From positions 1 to 16,192 of the forward strand of contig CAZPHI010000045.1 in assembly GCA_964586425.1 (NCBI GenBank): DNA of 16,192 bases. Reading direction: 5' to 3'. The position numbers and the translations under genes were made by a program. The notes beneath the pieces are model-generated. The model had not been told where the DNA came from, searched no databases, and was given only the letters and a program-made list of their open reading frames with translations. Positions 1-7,111 of this stretch are shown here, one piece after another. Each line of letters starts with the position of its first letter. The stretch's first letter is position 1. Source of the DNA: CAZPHI01 sp964586425. Lineage in GTDB: Bacteria; Bacillota; Clostridia; Lachnospirales; Lachnospiraceae.

Positions 1-923
1 CATGTAATCTCTGTTGGTCCATAAAGATTAACAAACATTGCATCCGGATACTGCTCTCTCCAATCATTAAGAAGCTTAATAGGCATTACCTCTCCTGAGA
101 ACATAATCTTAGAAAGTTTGGATGGTCTCTTATAATCAAAGCCCTTAAGTGTTGATACAAGGCAGAGTGCTGATACAGCCCAGATAAGAGTAGTAACCTG
201 TCTCTCCTCAAGAAAATCAAGAAGCATTGTCACGAATGAGAACATCTTCTTTGGTATAATCTGCATTGTTGCACCAGTCTTAATTGTTGAGTATATATCT
301 TTTACAGAAACATCAAAATCAAATGGCGCCTGATTACCAATAATATCATCAGATGTTATTCCAAATGTATCTGTGAAATAATCTATAAAGTCGATAACTG
401 AACGATGGCTTACAATTACGCCCTTAGGAATACCTGTTGAGCCAGATGTGAATATTGAATATAAAGGTGCAATATCAAGAGAATTTTCCCTAAGTTCTGC
501 TATCCTTTGATTAATCGCCTCTGAATTCTCATGAGCCATAAGTTCTTCTATCTCAAGAATCTCTCCTTTAAATCCAAGCTTTTTGACTGTTTCCTTTGTC
601 TTGCTGTTAACAATAATAACTTCAGCTTTAAGCGTATCTAGTATAAGATTGACTCTGTCAACTGGCTGTGTTGGGTCAATTGTACAATAGAAGCAGTCTG
701 CATAAGCGGCTCCCATGAAAGCTGTCACTGCTTCAACTCATTTATCCATATACACAGGAATACCACTGTGGGGATTAACTTTGTCGCAAAGCACTCCCGC
801 TACACTCCTTGCTTTTTTACCAAGTTCACTATAAGTAATCTCTGTAACCTCATCTGCAAATGCTACTTTATCAGCGAATTTTTCAATTGAACGTTCAAGA
901 TAATCTAAAATACTCTTTGTCAT
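1..923 (-). pseudogene. DltA-like adenylate-forming enzyme, 5' part, with in-frame TGA
   Basis: Start ATG is at 921-923 and the reading runs off the left edge, so only about 307 residues of a usual ~500 are seen. Family signatures are clear: the P-loop-like core TSGSTGIPKG near residues 156-165, the FDFDVSVKD substrate-pocket motif, and NLYGPTEIT at the window edge. This is the ANL superfamily, closest in style to D-alanine:carrier ligases (DltA) and stand-alone amino-acid adenylation domains, which activate an amino acid as its AMP ester and load it onto a carrier protein. The frame is broken by a TGA at 738-740, after PVYMDK; the same frame then continues with good homology (VEAVTAFMGAAYADC). 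Family members have an ordinary residue there, so one substitution (for example GGA or TCA to TGA) explains it. No frameshift is needed. It is a nonsense mutant or a sequencing error; the substrate cannot be told. Confidence 0.8.
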
Positions 924-987
924 GTCTTTACCAGCCTTTAATTTGTTTTGTTTGGATTTGCTTTTTCAAAATTATCGCATATGGTTT

Positions 988-1015
988 ATTGTATAATATT
1001 CTCATATAATTGCAA
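988..1015 (-). promoter_or_regulatory. Putative sigma-A promoter of the adenylation gene
   Basis: On the minus strand, TTGCAA (1010-1015), a 16-nt spacer and TACAAT (988-993) lie about 65 nt upstream of the start codon at 923. Confidence 0.5.
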
Positions 1016-1022
1016 GTATATT

Positions 1023-1052
1023 TTTTGTCCATTTTAATTTTGTCCATGTTAA
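1023..1052. repeat. 15-bp tandem direct repeat in divergent promoter region
   Basis: TTTTGTCCATTTTAA (1023-1037) is followed immediately by TTTTGTCCATGTTAA (1038-1052), with one mismatch. It sits between the two divergent promoter candidates and could be a paired operator; this role is inferred from position only. Confidence 0.6.
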
Positions 1053-1058
1053 TTATAA

Positions 1059-1087
1059 TTGTATATCTTGCCAATATATAATATAAT
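1059..1087 (+). promoter_or_regulatory. Putative sigma-A promoter for the small membrane protein
   Basis: TTGTAT (1059-1064), a 17-nt spacer and a perfect TATAAT (1082-1087). A transcript from here would carry a leader of about 230 nt that contains the whole inverted-repeat element at 1122-1261. Confidence 0.5.
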
Positions 1088-1121
1088 AATGTCATCGTAA
1101 ATGTTTTCGATAATTGTAGAC

Positions 1122-1261
1122 GATGTGCGAACTAAGTAAAATTCTAAGCTGACCGTTTGCGAAGCGTCGGTTCTTTGTGACCGTACTTTGGTCACTTACG
1201 AACCGCTACGCTTTGCAACGAGCGAGAGCGTGTCGCGTGAATTTCACTCAGTTCGCACATC
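1122..1261. repeat. 140-bp GC-rich imperfect inverted-repeat element
   Basis: Terminal arms of 23 nt, 1122-1144 and 1239-1261, are complementary except at two positions. Inside are nested arms: 1159-1173 with 1200-1216, and GTGACC (1177-1182) with GGTCAC (1190-1195). The block is much richer in GC than the AT-rich DNA around it. It has no coding potential in keeping with neighbours and no transposase. It looks like a dispersed intergenic palindromic repeat or MITE-like element; no flanking target duplication was evident. Confidence 0.65.
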
Positions 1262-1326
1262 TGATATAACTCTCAACAACATATTTAATAACATAATTTA
1301 CTTATATTGGTATAGAAAGGATTAAT

Positions 1327-1536
1327 ATGGATTTCAAAAAAATGAAACAAATCGGAGCGCTTCTTGTTGTTGTGCTACTTGTAAGTCTATATATTACTAC
1401 TCTTGTACTTGCATTCATGAAGAGCCCAGAAGTAGCAACACTATTCAAAGGATGTGTTATTGCAACTATTGGTCTTCCAGTAGTTTTATATATGTATATG
1501 CTAATATACAAATATCTCAAAAACCGTAATAATTAA
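1327..1536 (+). CDS. Small two-helix membrane protein, unknown function
   Basis: 69 residues. Start ATG is preceded by AAAGGA at 1316-1321, a workable ribosome site. Two hydrophobic segments, roughly residues 9-30 and 39-61, are joined by a short loop (MKSPEVATLFKG), and the C-terminus is basic (KYLKNRNN). It is therefore probably a small inner-membrane hairpin protein with both ends on the cytoplasmic side. I do not recognise the family and claim no function. It is convergent with deoC, the two stop codons being only 6 bp apart with no terminator hairpin between. The overlapping minus-strand reading frame in the same DNA is a shadow. Confidence 0.7.
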   Translation: MDFKKMKQIGALLVVVLLVSLYITTLVLAFMKSPEVATLFKGCVIATIGLPVVLYMYMLIYKYLKNRNN

Positions 1537-1542
1537 TTATAA

Positions 1543-2214
1543 TTAATTGGCATTGACAATGGCTACTGTTGCACTTGTTCCAAGTCTGTCAGCTCCTGCT
1601 GCAATCATTGCATTAGCAGTAGCATTGTCTCTTATTCCGCCTGATGCTTTAACTTTACAGTTATCGCCTACTGTTTTTTTCATTAACGCAACGTCTTTTA
1701 CCGTAGCTCCACCTGTTGAGAATCCTGTTGAAGTCTTAACGAAATCAGCCCTGGCTTCCATTGCCAATTCGCAAGCCTTAACTTTCTCTTCATCTGTAAG
1801 AAGGCATGTTTCAATTATTACCTTCAGAATTATATGTTCTTTGCCCATGCTCTTGCCTACATTATCGCAAGCTTCACGAACTGTCTTAATATCTCTGAAT
1901 ACCCCTGTATAATCCTTATCTTTCATAAGCCCGGTATTGATAACCATGTCTATCTCGTCAGCACCTTTTCTTATGGCAAATGCTGTCTCATAGGCCTTAA
2001 CGTCTGAAGCTGCCATTCCCAATGGGAATCCCACTACAACACATGTCTTTACGCCACTGCCTTTTAACTGTTCTGTAACATATGCTGTATAATACGAATT
2101 AACGCACACTGATGCAAAGCCATGCTCTCTGGCCTCAGCACATATTTTTTTAACCTGTTCCTTTGTTGCATCCTGTTTTAATATTGTATGGTCAAAATAT
2201 TGTTCAAATTTCAT
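1543..2214 (-). CDS. deoC: Deoxyribose-phosphate aldolase
   Basis: 223 residues, the normal length for the short bacterial DeoC type. The enzyme cleaves 2-deoxyribose 5-phosphate to glyceraldehyde 3-phosphate and acetaldehyde in cytosolic deoxynucleoside catabolism. The class I aldolase residues are in place: the Schiff-base lysine K160 in FVKTSTGFSTGGAT, the relay lysine K189 in VKASGGIR, and D89 in DEIDMVINTG. The start is supported by GGAG about 6 nt upstream of the ATG. The gene stands alone: no deoB, phosphorylase or nucleoside transporter is adjacent. It follows purA in the same direction, beyond the purA terminator, so it may have its own promoter in the repeat-bearing gap 2228-2278. 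Confidence 0.97.
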   Translation of the reverse strand: MKFEQYFDHTILKQDATKEQVKKICAEAREHGFASVCVNSYYTAYVTEQLKGSGVKTCVVVGFPLGMAASDVKAYETAFAIRKGADEIDMVINTGLMKDKDYTGVFRDIKTVREACDNVGKSMGKEHIILKVIIETCLLTDEEKVKACELAMEARADFVKTSTGFSTGGATVKDVALMKKTVGDNCKVKASGGIRDNATANAMIAAGADRLGTSATVAIVNAN

Positions 2215-2227
2215 AATTCTCCATTCT

Positions 2228-2278
2228 GGAACATTGCTGTAATATACCTATCTGCAATATACCTATCTGCGATGTTCC
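2228..2278. repeat. 15-bp tandem duplication inside an inverted repeat, upstream of deoC
   Basis: AATATACCTATCTGC occurs twice in a row (2241-2255, 2256-2270). It is flanked by GGAACATTGC (2228-2237) and GCGATGTTCC (2269-2278), which are complementary with one wobble mismatch. It lies in the deoC leader, just after the purA terminator. It could be an operator or an RNA stem-loop; no known consensus was matched. Confidence 0.55.
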
Positions 2279-2293
2279 TGCACAAATAGCGTG

Positions 2294-2341
2294 TAAAAAT
2301 CCGCTTTCATACAAAGGATTCCCCCTATATGAAAACGGATT
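2294..2341 (-). terminator. Intrinsic terminator of purA
   Basis: Arms 2299-2312 and 2328-2341 form a 14-bp stem with one mismatch. On the minus strand the stem runs into a U5 tract, 15 nt past the purA stop codon. Confidence 0.8.
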
Positions 2342-2356
2342 AAACATATTCTATAA

Positions 2357-3652
2357 TTATTTACCGTATGAACTTGTTCTATGAATAATCTCATATCTTC
2401 CTGGTCCATTAGAAACCATTGTGATAGGTGCTTCGATTTCCTGCTCAATTGCCTCAATATAGTTGCGGCATTCAACTGGAAGCTCCTCATACTTAGTAAT
2501 TCCTCTGATTTCACACTTCCAACCTGGGAATGTCTTAAGTACTGGTTTAGCTTTCTCAAGATCTGGAGTAGTTGGGAAATCTCTTGTAACCTTTCCATCT
2601 ATCTCATAACCAATACACATTGGGATCTCATCAAGGTAACCTAATACATCGATTACTGTAAGAGCAACCTCTGTAGTACCCTGCATTCTAACACCATAAC
2701 GTGATGCAACAGCATCAAACCATCCCATACGTCTTGGTCTACCTGTAGTAGCACCGAATTCACCACCGTCGCCACCACGAACTCTTAATTCCTGAGCTTC
2801 GTCGCCGAATATCTCACTTACGAATGCACCAGCACCAACTGCTGATGAGTATGCTTTAACTACAGTAACAACATCCTGAATTGATGCTGCTGGAATACCA
2901 GCACCAATAGCACCAAATGGAGCTAATGTAGAAGATGATGTAACCATTGGATAGATTCCATGGTCAGGATCCTTAAGAGAACCTAACTGTCCCTCTAGAA
3001 GAATCTTCTTACCATCTTTAAGTGCATCTGATAAGAACTTAGATGTATCTGTAACAAATGGAGCTATCATCTCTTTGTACTCCATTAATGTATTGAATAC
3101 GTCTTCAGGTTTAAGTAATGGCTGATGATAAAGATGCTCAAGCATAACATTCTTTAATGTACAAACATTAGCAATCTTATCCTTTAATTCCTGTTCATTA
3201 CCGAATAATTCATTAACCTGGAAACCTATTTTTGCGTATTTATCTGAGTAAAATGGTGCAATACCTGACTTTGTAGAGCCGAATGATTTGCCTGCAAGTC
3301 TTGCTTCTTCATATGTATCAAAATCAACATGATATGGCATTAATATCTGAGCTCTGTCAGATACTAAAATCTTAGGAGCTGGCACATTACGGTCAGTAAG
3401 ACTCTTTAACTCTTTAATAAGGTATGGAATATTAAGAGCTACACCATTACCTATAACACTTGTTGTATGATTGTAAAATACTCCTGATGGAAGAAGATGA
3501 AGTGCGAATTTGCCATAGTCATTAATAATTGTATGACCAGCATTGCTTCCTCCCTGAAATCTTACGATAATGTCTGATTCTTCAGCTAACATATCAGTAA
3601 TCTTACCTTTTCCTTCATCACCCCAGTTAGCACCTACTATAGCTTTAACCAT
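2357..3652 (-). CDS. purA: Adenylosuccinate synthetase, divergent clostridial type
   Basis: 431 residues from the ATG at 3650-3652, chosen over the longer frame because GGAGGA sits 8 nt upstream and homology begins at MVKAIVGANWGDEGKGK. The enzyme joins IMP and aspartate using GTP, the first step from IMP to AMP. The P-loop GDEGKGK with catalytic D12, H40 in GGSNAGHT, and the base-binding TTGRPRRMGWFD are all present. Several IMP-site motifs differ from the E. coli-type enzyme: EGQLG in place of EGAQG, STKSGIAP (122-132 region) in place of TTGRGIGP, and YAKIG in place of VARRG, so the usual trans-acting Arg is missing. I recall this variant from other Lachnospiraceae, so it looks like a subfamily rather than damage. 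It has its own promoter and terminator. Confidence 0.95.
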   Translation of the reverse strand: MVKAIVGANWGDEGKGKITDMLAEESDIIVRFQGGSNAGHTIINDYGKFALHLLPSGVFYNHTTSVIGNGVALNIPYLIKELKSLTDRNVPAPKILVSDRAQILMPYHVDFDTYEEARLAGKSFGSTKSGIAPFYSDKYAKIGFQVNELFGNEQELKDKIANVCTLKNVMLEHLYHQPLLKPEDVFNTLMEYKEMIAPFVTDTSKFLSDALKDGKKILLEGQLGSLKDPDHGIYPMVTSSSTLAPFGAIGAGIPAASIQDVVTVVKAYSSAVGAGAFVSEIFGDEAQELRVRGGDGGEFGATTGRPRRMGWFDAVASRYGVRMQGTTEVALTVIDVLGYLDEIPMCIGYEIDGKVTRDFPTTPDLEKAKPVLKTFPGWKCEIRGITKYEELPVECRNYIEAIEQEIEAPITMVSNGPGRYEIIHRTSSYGK

Positions 3653-3757
3653 GTAATATTCCTCCATTTGAATACTTGTATTTATATTAATGAGCCGCAA
3701 TACACTTTATACTAATACTTCGTATAGATGTTTTACTCCAGCCCAAACTACTTTGAT

Positions 3758-3787
3758 ATAATAACACATTTTGTTATATAAGTACAA
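3758..3787 (-). promoter_or_regulatory. Putative sigma-A promoter of purA
   Basis: On the minus strand, TTGTAC (3782-3787), an 18-nt spacer and TATTAT (3758-3763), about 105 nt upstream of the purA start. A short palindrome ATAACA..TGTTAT overlaps the spacer and could be an operator half-site pair. Confidence 0.55.
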
Positions 3788-3849
3788 TTAATATTTGTTA
3801 TGTTAGTTATAATTATTGCTTATATCTATCTATTATAAAATATATTGTT

Positions 3850-4731
3850 CTATCCCATCAATTCAAGCAGTTTCTCCGCAGCATTGGTCACAGGAATTCT
3901 TCTGCTTGTTACAACACACATACGCCTTTTAGGGATATTCTCGACAAATTTTAATTGAAACAAGGAATTATTCTTAAGATATTCTTTTGCGAAATTCTTA
4001 ACAACACATCCAATACCCATATTCCTTAATGTAAATTGAACAATAATATCGCTTGTCGCAAGTTCAAATTCAGGTTTTAGAACCACTGATTTACCTGCAA
4101 GAAATTCGTCCATATACTTTCTTGTACTTGTATTACCTTCAAGACATATAATTGGCATACTCTCTAAATCTTTAAAATTCATCTTTTTATTCTTTAATTC
4201 CTTGAATCTCTCACCAGCTACAAATATATCCTCAATTTCTTTTCCATACCTTATTACTAAATCATCATTATTTTCAAATGGCTGACTGATAATACCAAAA
4301 TCAATTCTTCCTTCCGATAGATTATGAAGGGTCTCCGGTGTTGGTGCATTAGTTACTGAAACCTTAATCTTTGGATACTGTCTATGGAACATCTCAAGAA
4401 ACGGGAGCAGATAATATTGAAGTGTCATATCACTTGCACCAATCTTAATCTCTCCACTTTCCAAATCCATCATCTCTTTGAATTTCTTCTCACCAAGAAC
4501 AATATATTCATATCCCTGCTTAATATAAGAATATAACACCTTGCCCTCACTAGTTAATCTAACACCTCTTGATGTTCTAATAAAAAGTGTTGATTTCAGC
4601 TGTTCTTCCAATGCTTTAACCGCCTGGCTGACTGCTGGCTGCGATATACATAATTCTTTTGCGGCATTAGAAATGCTTTCGCATTTGCCAACATAATAAA
4701 ATATCTTATAATACTCAAGATCTATATTCAT
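3850..4731 (-). CDS. LysR-family transcriptional regulator
   Basis: 293 residues, the usual LysR length. The N-terminal winged helix-turn-helix (about residues 1-60, recognition helix in ISQPAVSQAVKALEEQLKS) is followed by the periplasmic-binding-protein-like effector domain (about 90-290). The ATG at 4729-4731 is preferred to the TTG one codon earlier because GAGG lies 7 nt before it and only 4 nt before the TTG. The gene is divergent from the C39-like lipoprotein gene with 96 bp between them, the classic layout for a LysR regulator controlling itself and its neighbour. It also lies upstream of purA in the same direction, but purA has its own promoter. The effector cannot be read from sequence. 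Confidence 0.93.
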   Translation of the reverse strand: MNIDLEYYKIFYYVGKCESISNAAKELCISQPAVSQAVKALEEQLKSTLFIRTSRGVRLTSEGKVLYSYIKQGYEYIVLGEKKFKEMMDLESGEIKIGASDMTLQYYLLPFLEMFHRQYPKIKVSVTNAPTPETLHNLSEGRIDFGIISQPFENNDDLVIRYGKEIEDIFVAGERFKELKNKKMNFKDLESMPIICLEGNTSTRKYMDEFLAGKSVVLKPEFELATSDIIVQFTLRNMGIGCVVKNFAKEYLKNNSLFQLKFVENIPKRRMCVVTSRRIPVTNAAEKLLELMG

Positions 4732-4750
4732 CAATATACCTCATACCAAA

Positions 4751-4802
4751 ATTTTAGTTCTACTTTTTAAGTATATCTAATTTTGTTCTAAAATGATATA
4801 AT
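4751..4802. promoter_or_regulatory. Candidate divergent promoter and LysR operator
   Basis: Between the divergent genes, ATTTTAG (4751-4757) and CTAAAAT (4788-4794) form a perfect inverted repeat around a second perfect palindrome, TACTT-TTT-AAGTA (4761-4773). A plus-strand TATAAT (4797-4802) and a minus-strand TATACT (4770-4775) fit as -10 boxes for the two genes; the matching -35 boxes are poor, as expected for activator-dependent promoters. Confidence 0.5.
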
Positions 4803-4827
4803 AAATATTATTTTTCAGGAGGGAACC

Positions 4828-5643
4828 GTGCGAAACGCGAAATTCTTATATTTTTTAATTATATTGACTACAACAGCCTCGTTAATCACCGGCTGTTCAA
4901 ATAACGAAGATAATAACTCTTCAACAGCTGCAGTTATTGTAACTGACGCAACTCTGCCAACTGACGCAACCTTACCAACTGACGCATCAGAATCAACTGA
5001 ACAAAGTACCATATCTGATTCCATCATTCATGACTTCTCTAACCTTAGAAGTGAGTCAGCTATGATAAATGTTGATTTCATATCCCAATATCCAGAGCTT
5101 CCTACAGGCTGTGAGATAACAAGTCTTGCTACAGTTCTTAATTATCTGGGTTATCCAGTTAATAAAGTAACTCTAGCAGAACAATATCTGCCTACTGCTC
5201 CTGCAACTTCAAGGAATTTCTTTACTCATTTTGGTGGATATCCTTGGGATTCATATTCATGGGGTTGCTTTGCGCCCGCAATTGTAGAAGCTGCCAACTC
5301 TTATCTTACTGCCTTTGGTTCAGCATTAACAGCCTACAATGTAAGCTATTCCAAGGTTGAAACTATCCTTAATTATGTGGCCGATGGCATGCCAGTATTA
5401 ATATGGACAACTTCTAATTCTGACTTTGAGAACTATCAGGTCACTTATGAATATGTAGATATGGATAATGGTTCACAGTTTTTGTGGCCTGCATATGAAC
5501 ACTGTTTTGTACTGATCGGATATGATATTAATGCACAGACTGTAACTGTGTCAGACCCAATGTATGGCATAGAAGTTCACTCATTAGAAGCATTTGAGAA
5601 TAAATATAATGCCTATTATCAACAAGCTGTTGTTATAAAATAA
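4828..5643 (+). CDS. C39-like peptidase-family lipoprotein
   Basis: 271 residues, starting at GTG (4828-4830) with AGGAGGG 4-5 nt upstream. Residues 1-23 form a lipoprotein signal ending in the lipobox LITGC, so C23 should be lipidated and the protein anchored on the outer face of the membrane. A Ser/Thr/Asp-rich linker follows, with the repeat TDATLP twice and then TDAS (39-54). From about residue 81 the sequence matches the C39-like peptidase fold (Peptidase_C39_2 style): PTGCEITSL gives nucleophile C96, YEHCFVLIGYD gives H226, and VSDP gives D244, a plausible Cys-His-Asp triad. The substrate is unknown; related secreted proteins act on peptides or cell-wall material. It is divergent from, and probably controlled by, the LysR gene. 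No convincing terminator follows it. Confidence 0.88.
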   Translation: MRNAKFLYFLIILTTTASLITGCSNNEDNNSSTAAVIVTDATLPTDATLPTDASESTEQSTISDSIIHDFSNLRSESAMINVDFISQYPELPTGCEITSLATVLNYLGYPVNKVTLAEQYLPTAPATSRNFFTHFGGYPWDSYSWGCFAPAIVEAANSYLTAFGSALTAYNVSYSKVETILNYVADGMPVLIWTTSNSDFENYQVTYEYVDMDNGSQFLWPAYEHCFVLIGYDINAQTVTVSDPMYGIEVHSLEAFENKYNAYYQQAVVIK

Positions 5644-5663
5644 GAAGTAATATATTATTTTGA

Positions 5664-5693
5664 TTGACACATCTCTACCTATTAATATATACT
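5664..5693 (+). promoter_or_regulatory. Promoter of the riboswitch-controlled transporter
   Basis: Consensus TTGACA (5664-5669), an 18-nt spacer and TATACT (5688-5693) place the transcription start near 5700, at the first base of the riboswitch P1 stem. Confidence 0.75.
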
Positions 5694-5700
5694 GTATCTT

Positions 5701-5840
5701 AATAAAAGGGAGTAGCTTGCGCTAAGAATTATTATCCAGCAATATGTATTCATGCGTTTGCGATGTCGTCATCACGATTCCTATAATCACTATAGATTTC
5801 AGGAATCCGTATCGTTAAGGAAAGAAGCAAGACTTTTATT
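5701..5840 (+). ncRNA. yybP-ykoY-type manganese riboswitch aptamer
   Basis: Conserved landmarks of the yybP-ykoY family appear in order: AAAAGGGAGTAGC at the 5' side (5704-5716), GTCGTCATCAC (5766-5776) at the loop that docks on it, a variable arm GATTCCT..AGGAATC, and GCAAGACTTTT (5827-5837) closing the element. P1 is an uninterrupted 8-bp pairing of 5701-5708 (AATAAAAG) with 5833-5840 (CTTTTATT). The 3' strand of P1 is also part of the 5' arm of the terminator at 5829-5870, so the two folds exclude each other: ligand-bound aptamer should allow transcription. The family is known to sense Mn2+ and to precede metal exporters, including Na+/Ca2+-exchanger-type proteins, as here. Confidence 0.85.
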
Positions 5841-5870
5841 GCATTATTTTTGTGCAATAAAAGTCTTTTT
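5829..5870 (+). terminator. Riboswitch terminator (expression platform)
   Basis: Perfect 14-bp stem, 5830-5843 with 5853-5866, a 9-nt loop and a U-tract to 5870. It ends about 115 nt before the transporter start and shares its 5' arm with riboswitch P1. Confidence 0.9.
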
Positions 5871-5986
5871 ATGTGCAAAAATACACCTTATCCAGCAAAG
5901 CATGCAGCACCTATATTCTGCATATGCTTTGACTTTATATTAATCATAATTCCAGATGAATGTGAATTATGTAGAAAGGACTTAAT

Positions 5987-6994
5987 ATGTTAATGTATGT
6001 TTTATTACTCGTTGGATTCGTACTCCTTATTAAAGGTGCCGATTTCTTCGTTGAGGGCAGTTCATCAATTGCCAAAACTCTCAAAGTTCCATCTATCATC
6101 ATCGGTCTCACAATCGTAGCCATGGGAACAAGCGCACCTGAGCTTGCAGTAAGTGTTAGTGCCGGATTAGCTGGAAGCAACGAAATTGCTGTTAGTAATG
6201 TAATTGGCTCTAATATGTTCAATCTTCTTATAATCGGAGGTCTTACAGCAATTATTGCCGGAATGAAGGTTGATTCAGCCACACTCAAACGTGATTTTCC
6301 ATTCGCTATTGGCGCCGGAATTATTCTCTTAATTTTCTGTGTAGACGTATTATTCCAGGGTCAGCTTAGTACTTCACTCTTTGATTTTGCTGGAAATCAA
6401 TATGCTGGAAGTATCGGTTTAGTTAAAGGCTTAATTCTATTAGCATTCTTTGCAGTGTATATGTTCCTTCTTATCAAATCAACATTAGCATCAAGAAAAA
6501 CTGCTCTTAATGCTGAGATTGAAGAAGAGGAAGAAGAAATCAAAACCCACAGTGTTCCTGTAAGTATTCTTTTTGTAGTTGGTGGTGCTATAGCCATCGT
6601 ATTCGGTGGTGATTTGGTTGTCGACAGCGCCTCTGCTATCGCTGCAACATTTGGCTTAAGCCAGACATTAATCGGCCTTACAATCGTAGCAATTGGTACA
6701 TCACTTCCTGAACTTGTAACTTCCATGGTTGCAATCAAAAAGGGTGAGAATGACCTTGCATTAGGTAATATTGTTGGTTCTAATATCTTCAATATCTTCA
6801 TGGTACTTGCAATATCTGCAATATGCCATCCAATTACAGTTTATATGAAGAATGTATATGACCTTATTTTCCTTGCTATCGCCAGTCTTTTCCTCTATGT
6901 CTGTGCATTTACCAAGAAGAATGTAAGCCGCGCTGAAGGTGCTATCATCTTCCTATCATATATTGCATACATGGTATATGTCTGTATCAGATAA
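5987..6994 (+). CDS. Na+/Ca2+-exchanger-family cation antiporter, probably metal efflux
   Basis: 335 residues, starting at ATG 5987 with AAAGGA 6 nt upstream. This is the bacterial CaxA/YrbG-type branch of the Ca2+:cation antiporter superfamily, an integral membrane protein of about ten helices made of two inverted halves. Both alpha-repeats are intact: GLTIVAMGTSAPEL with E52 and GSNMFN (74-79) in the first half, GLTIVAIGTSLPEL with E242 and GSNIFN in the second; the paired glutamates bind the cation. The halves are joined by a cytoplasmic acidic loop (about 176-188, EIEEEEEEIK). The Mn2+-type riboswitch upstream suggests that Mn2+ export, perhaps with Ca2+, is the physiological job; this is inference from regulation. 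It is a single-gene unit with its own promoter and terminator. Confidence 0.94.
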   Translation: MLMYVLLLVGFVLLIKGADFFVEGSSSIAKTLKVPSIIIGLTIVAMGTSAPELAVSVSAGLAGSNEIAVSNVIGSNMFNLLIIGGLTAIIAGMKVDSATLKRDFPFAIGAGIILLIFCVDVLFQGQLSTSLFDFAGNQYAGSIGLVKGLILLAFFAVYMFLLIKSTLASRKTALNAEIEEEEEEIKTHSVPVSILFVVGGAIAIVFGGDLVVDSASAIAATFGLSQTLIGLTIVAIGTSLPELVTSMVAIKKGENDLALGNIVGSNIFNIFMVLAISAICHPITVYMKNVYDLIFLAIASLFLYVCAFTKKNVSRAEGAIIFLSYIAYMVYVCIR

Positions 6995-7057
6995 TTAATT
7001 GTACTGAAATAATGAGTTAAAATAATGAAATAAAATATATAATAAATATATGAGATA

Positions 7058-7107
7058 AACCTGCACACTTCTATCTGCTTCGGTAGTTGTGATGCAGGTT
7101 ATTTTTT
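7058..7107 (+). terminator. Intrinsic terminator of the antiporter gene
   Basis: AACCTGCA (7058-7065) pairs with TGCAGGTT (7093-7100), extended by further pairing inside, followed by T6 at 7102-7107. Confidence 0.88.
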
Positions 7108-7111
7108 GCGT

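Noticed and set aside
738..740. TGA in the adenylation gene as a selenocysteine codon
   Set aside because: The site is an ordinary non-redox position in the family, no CxxU-type motif is present, and only a weak small hairpin lies downstream.
2357..3700. Longer purA start at 3700
   Set aside because: The extra 16 residues have no homology, and the strong GGAGGA site serves the ATG at 3650-3652.
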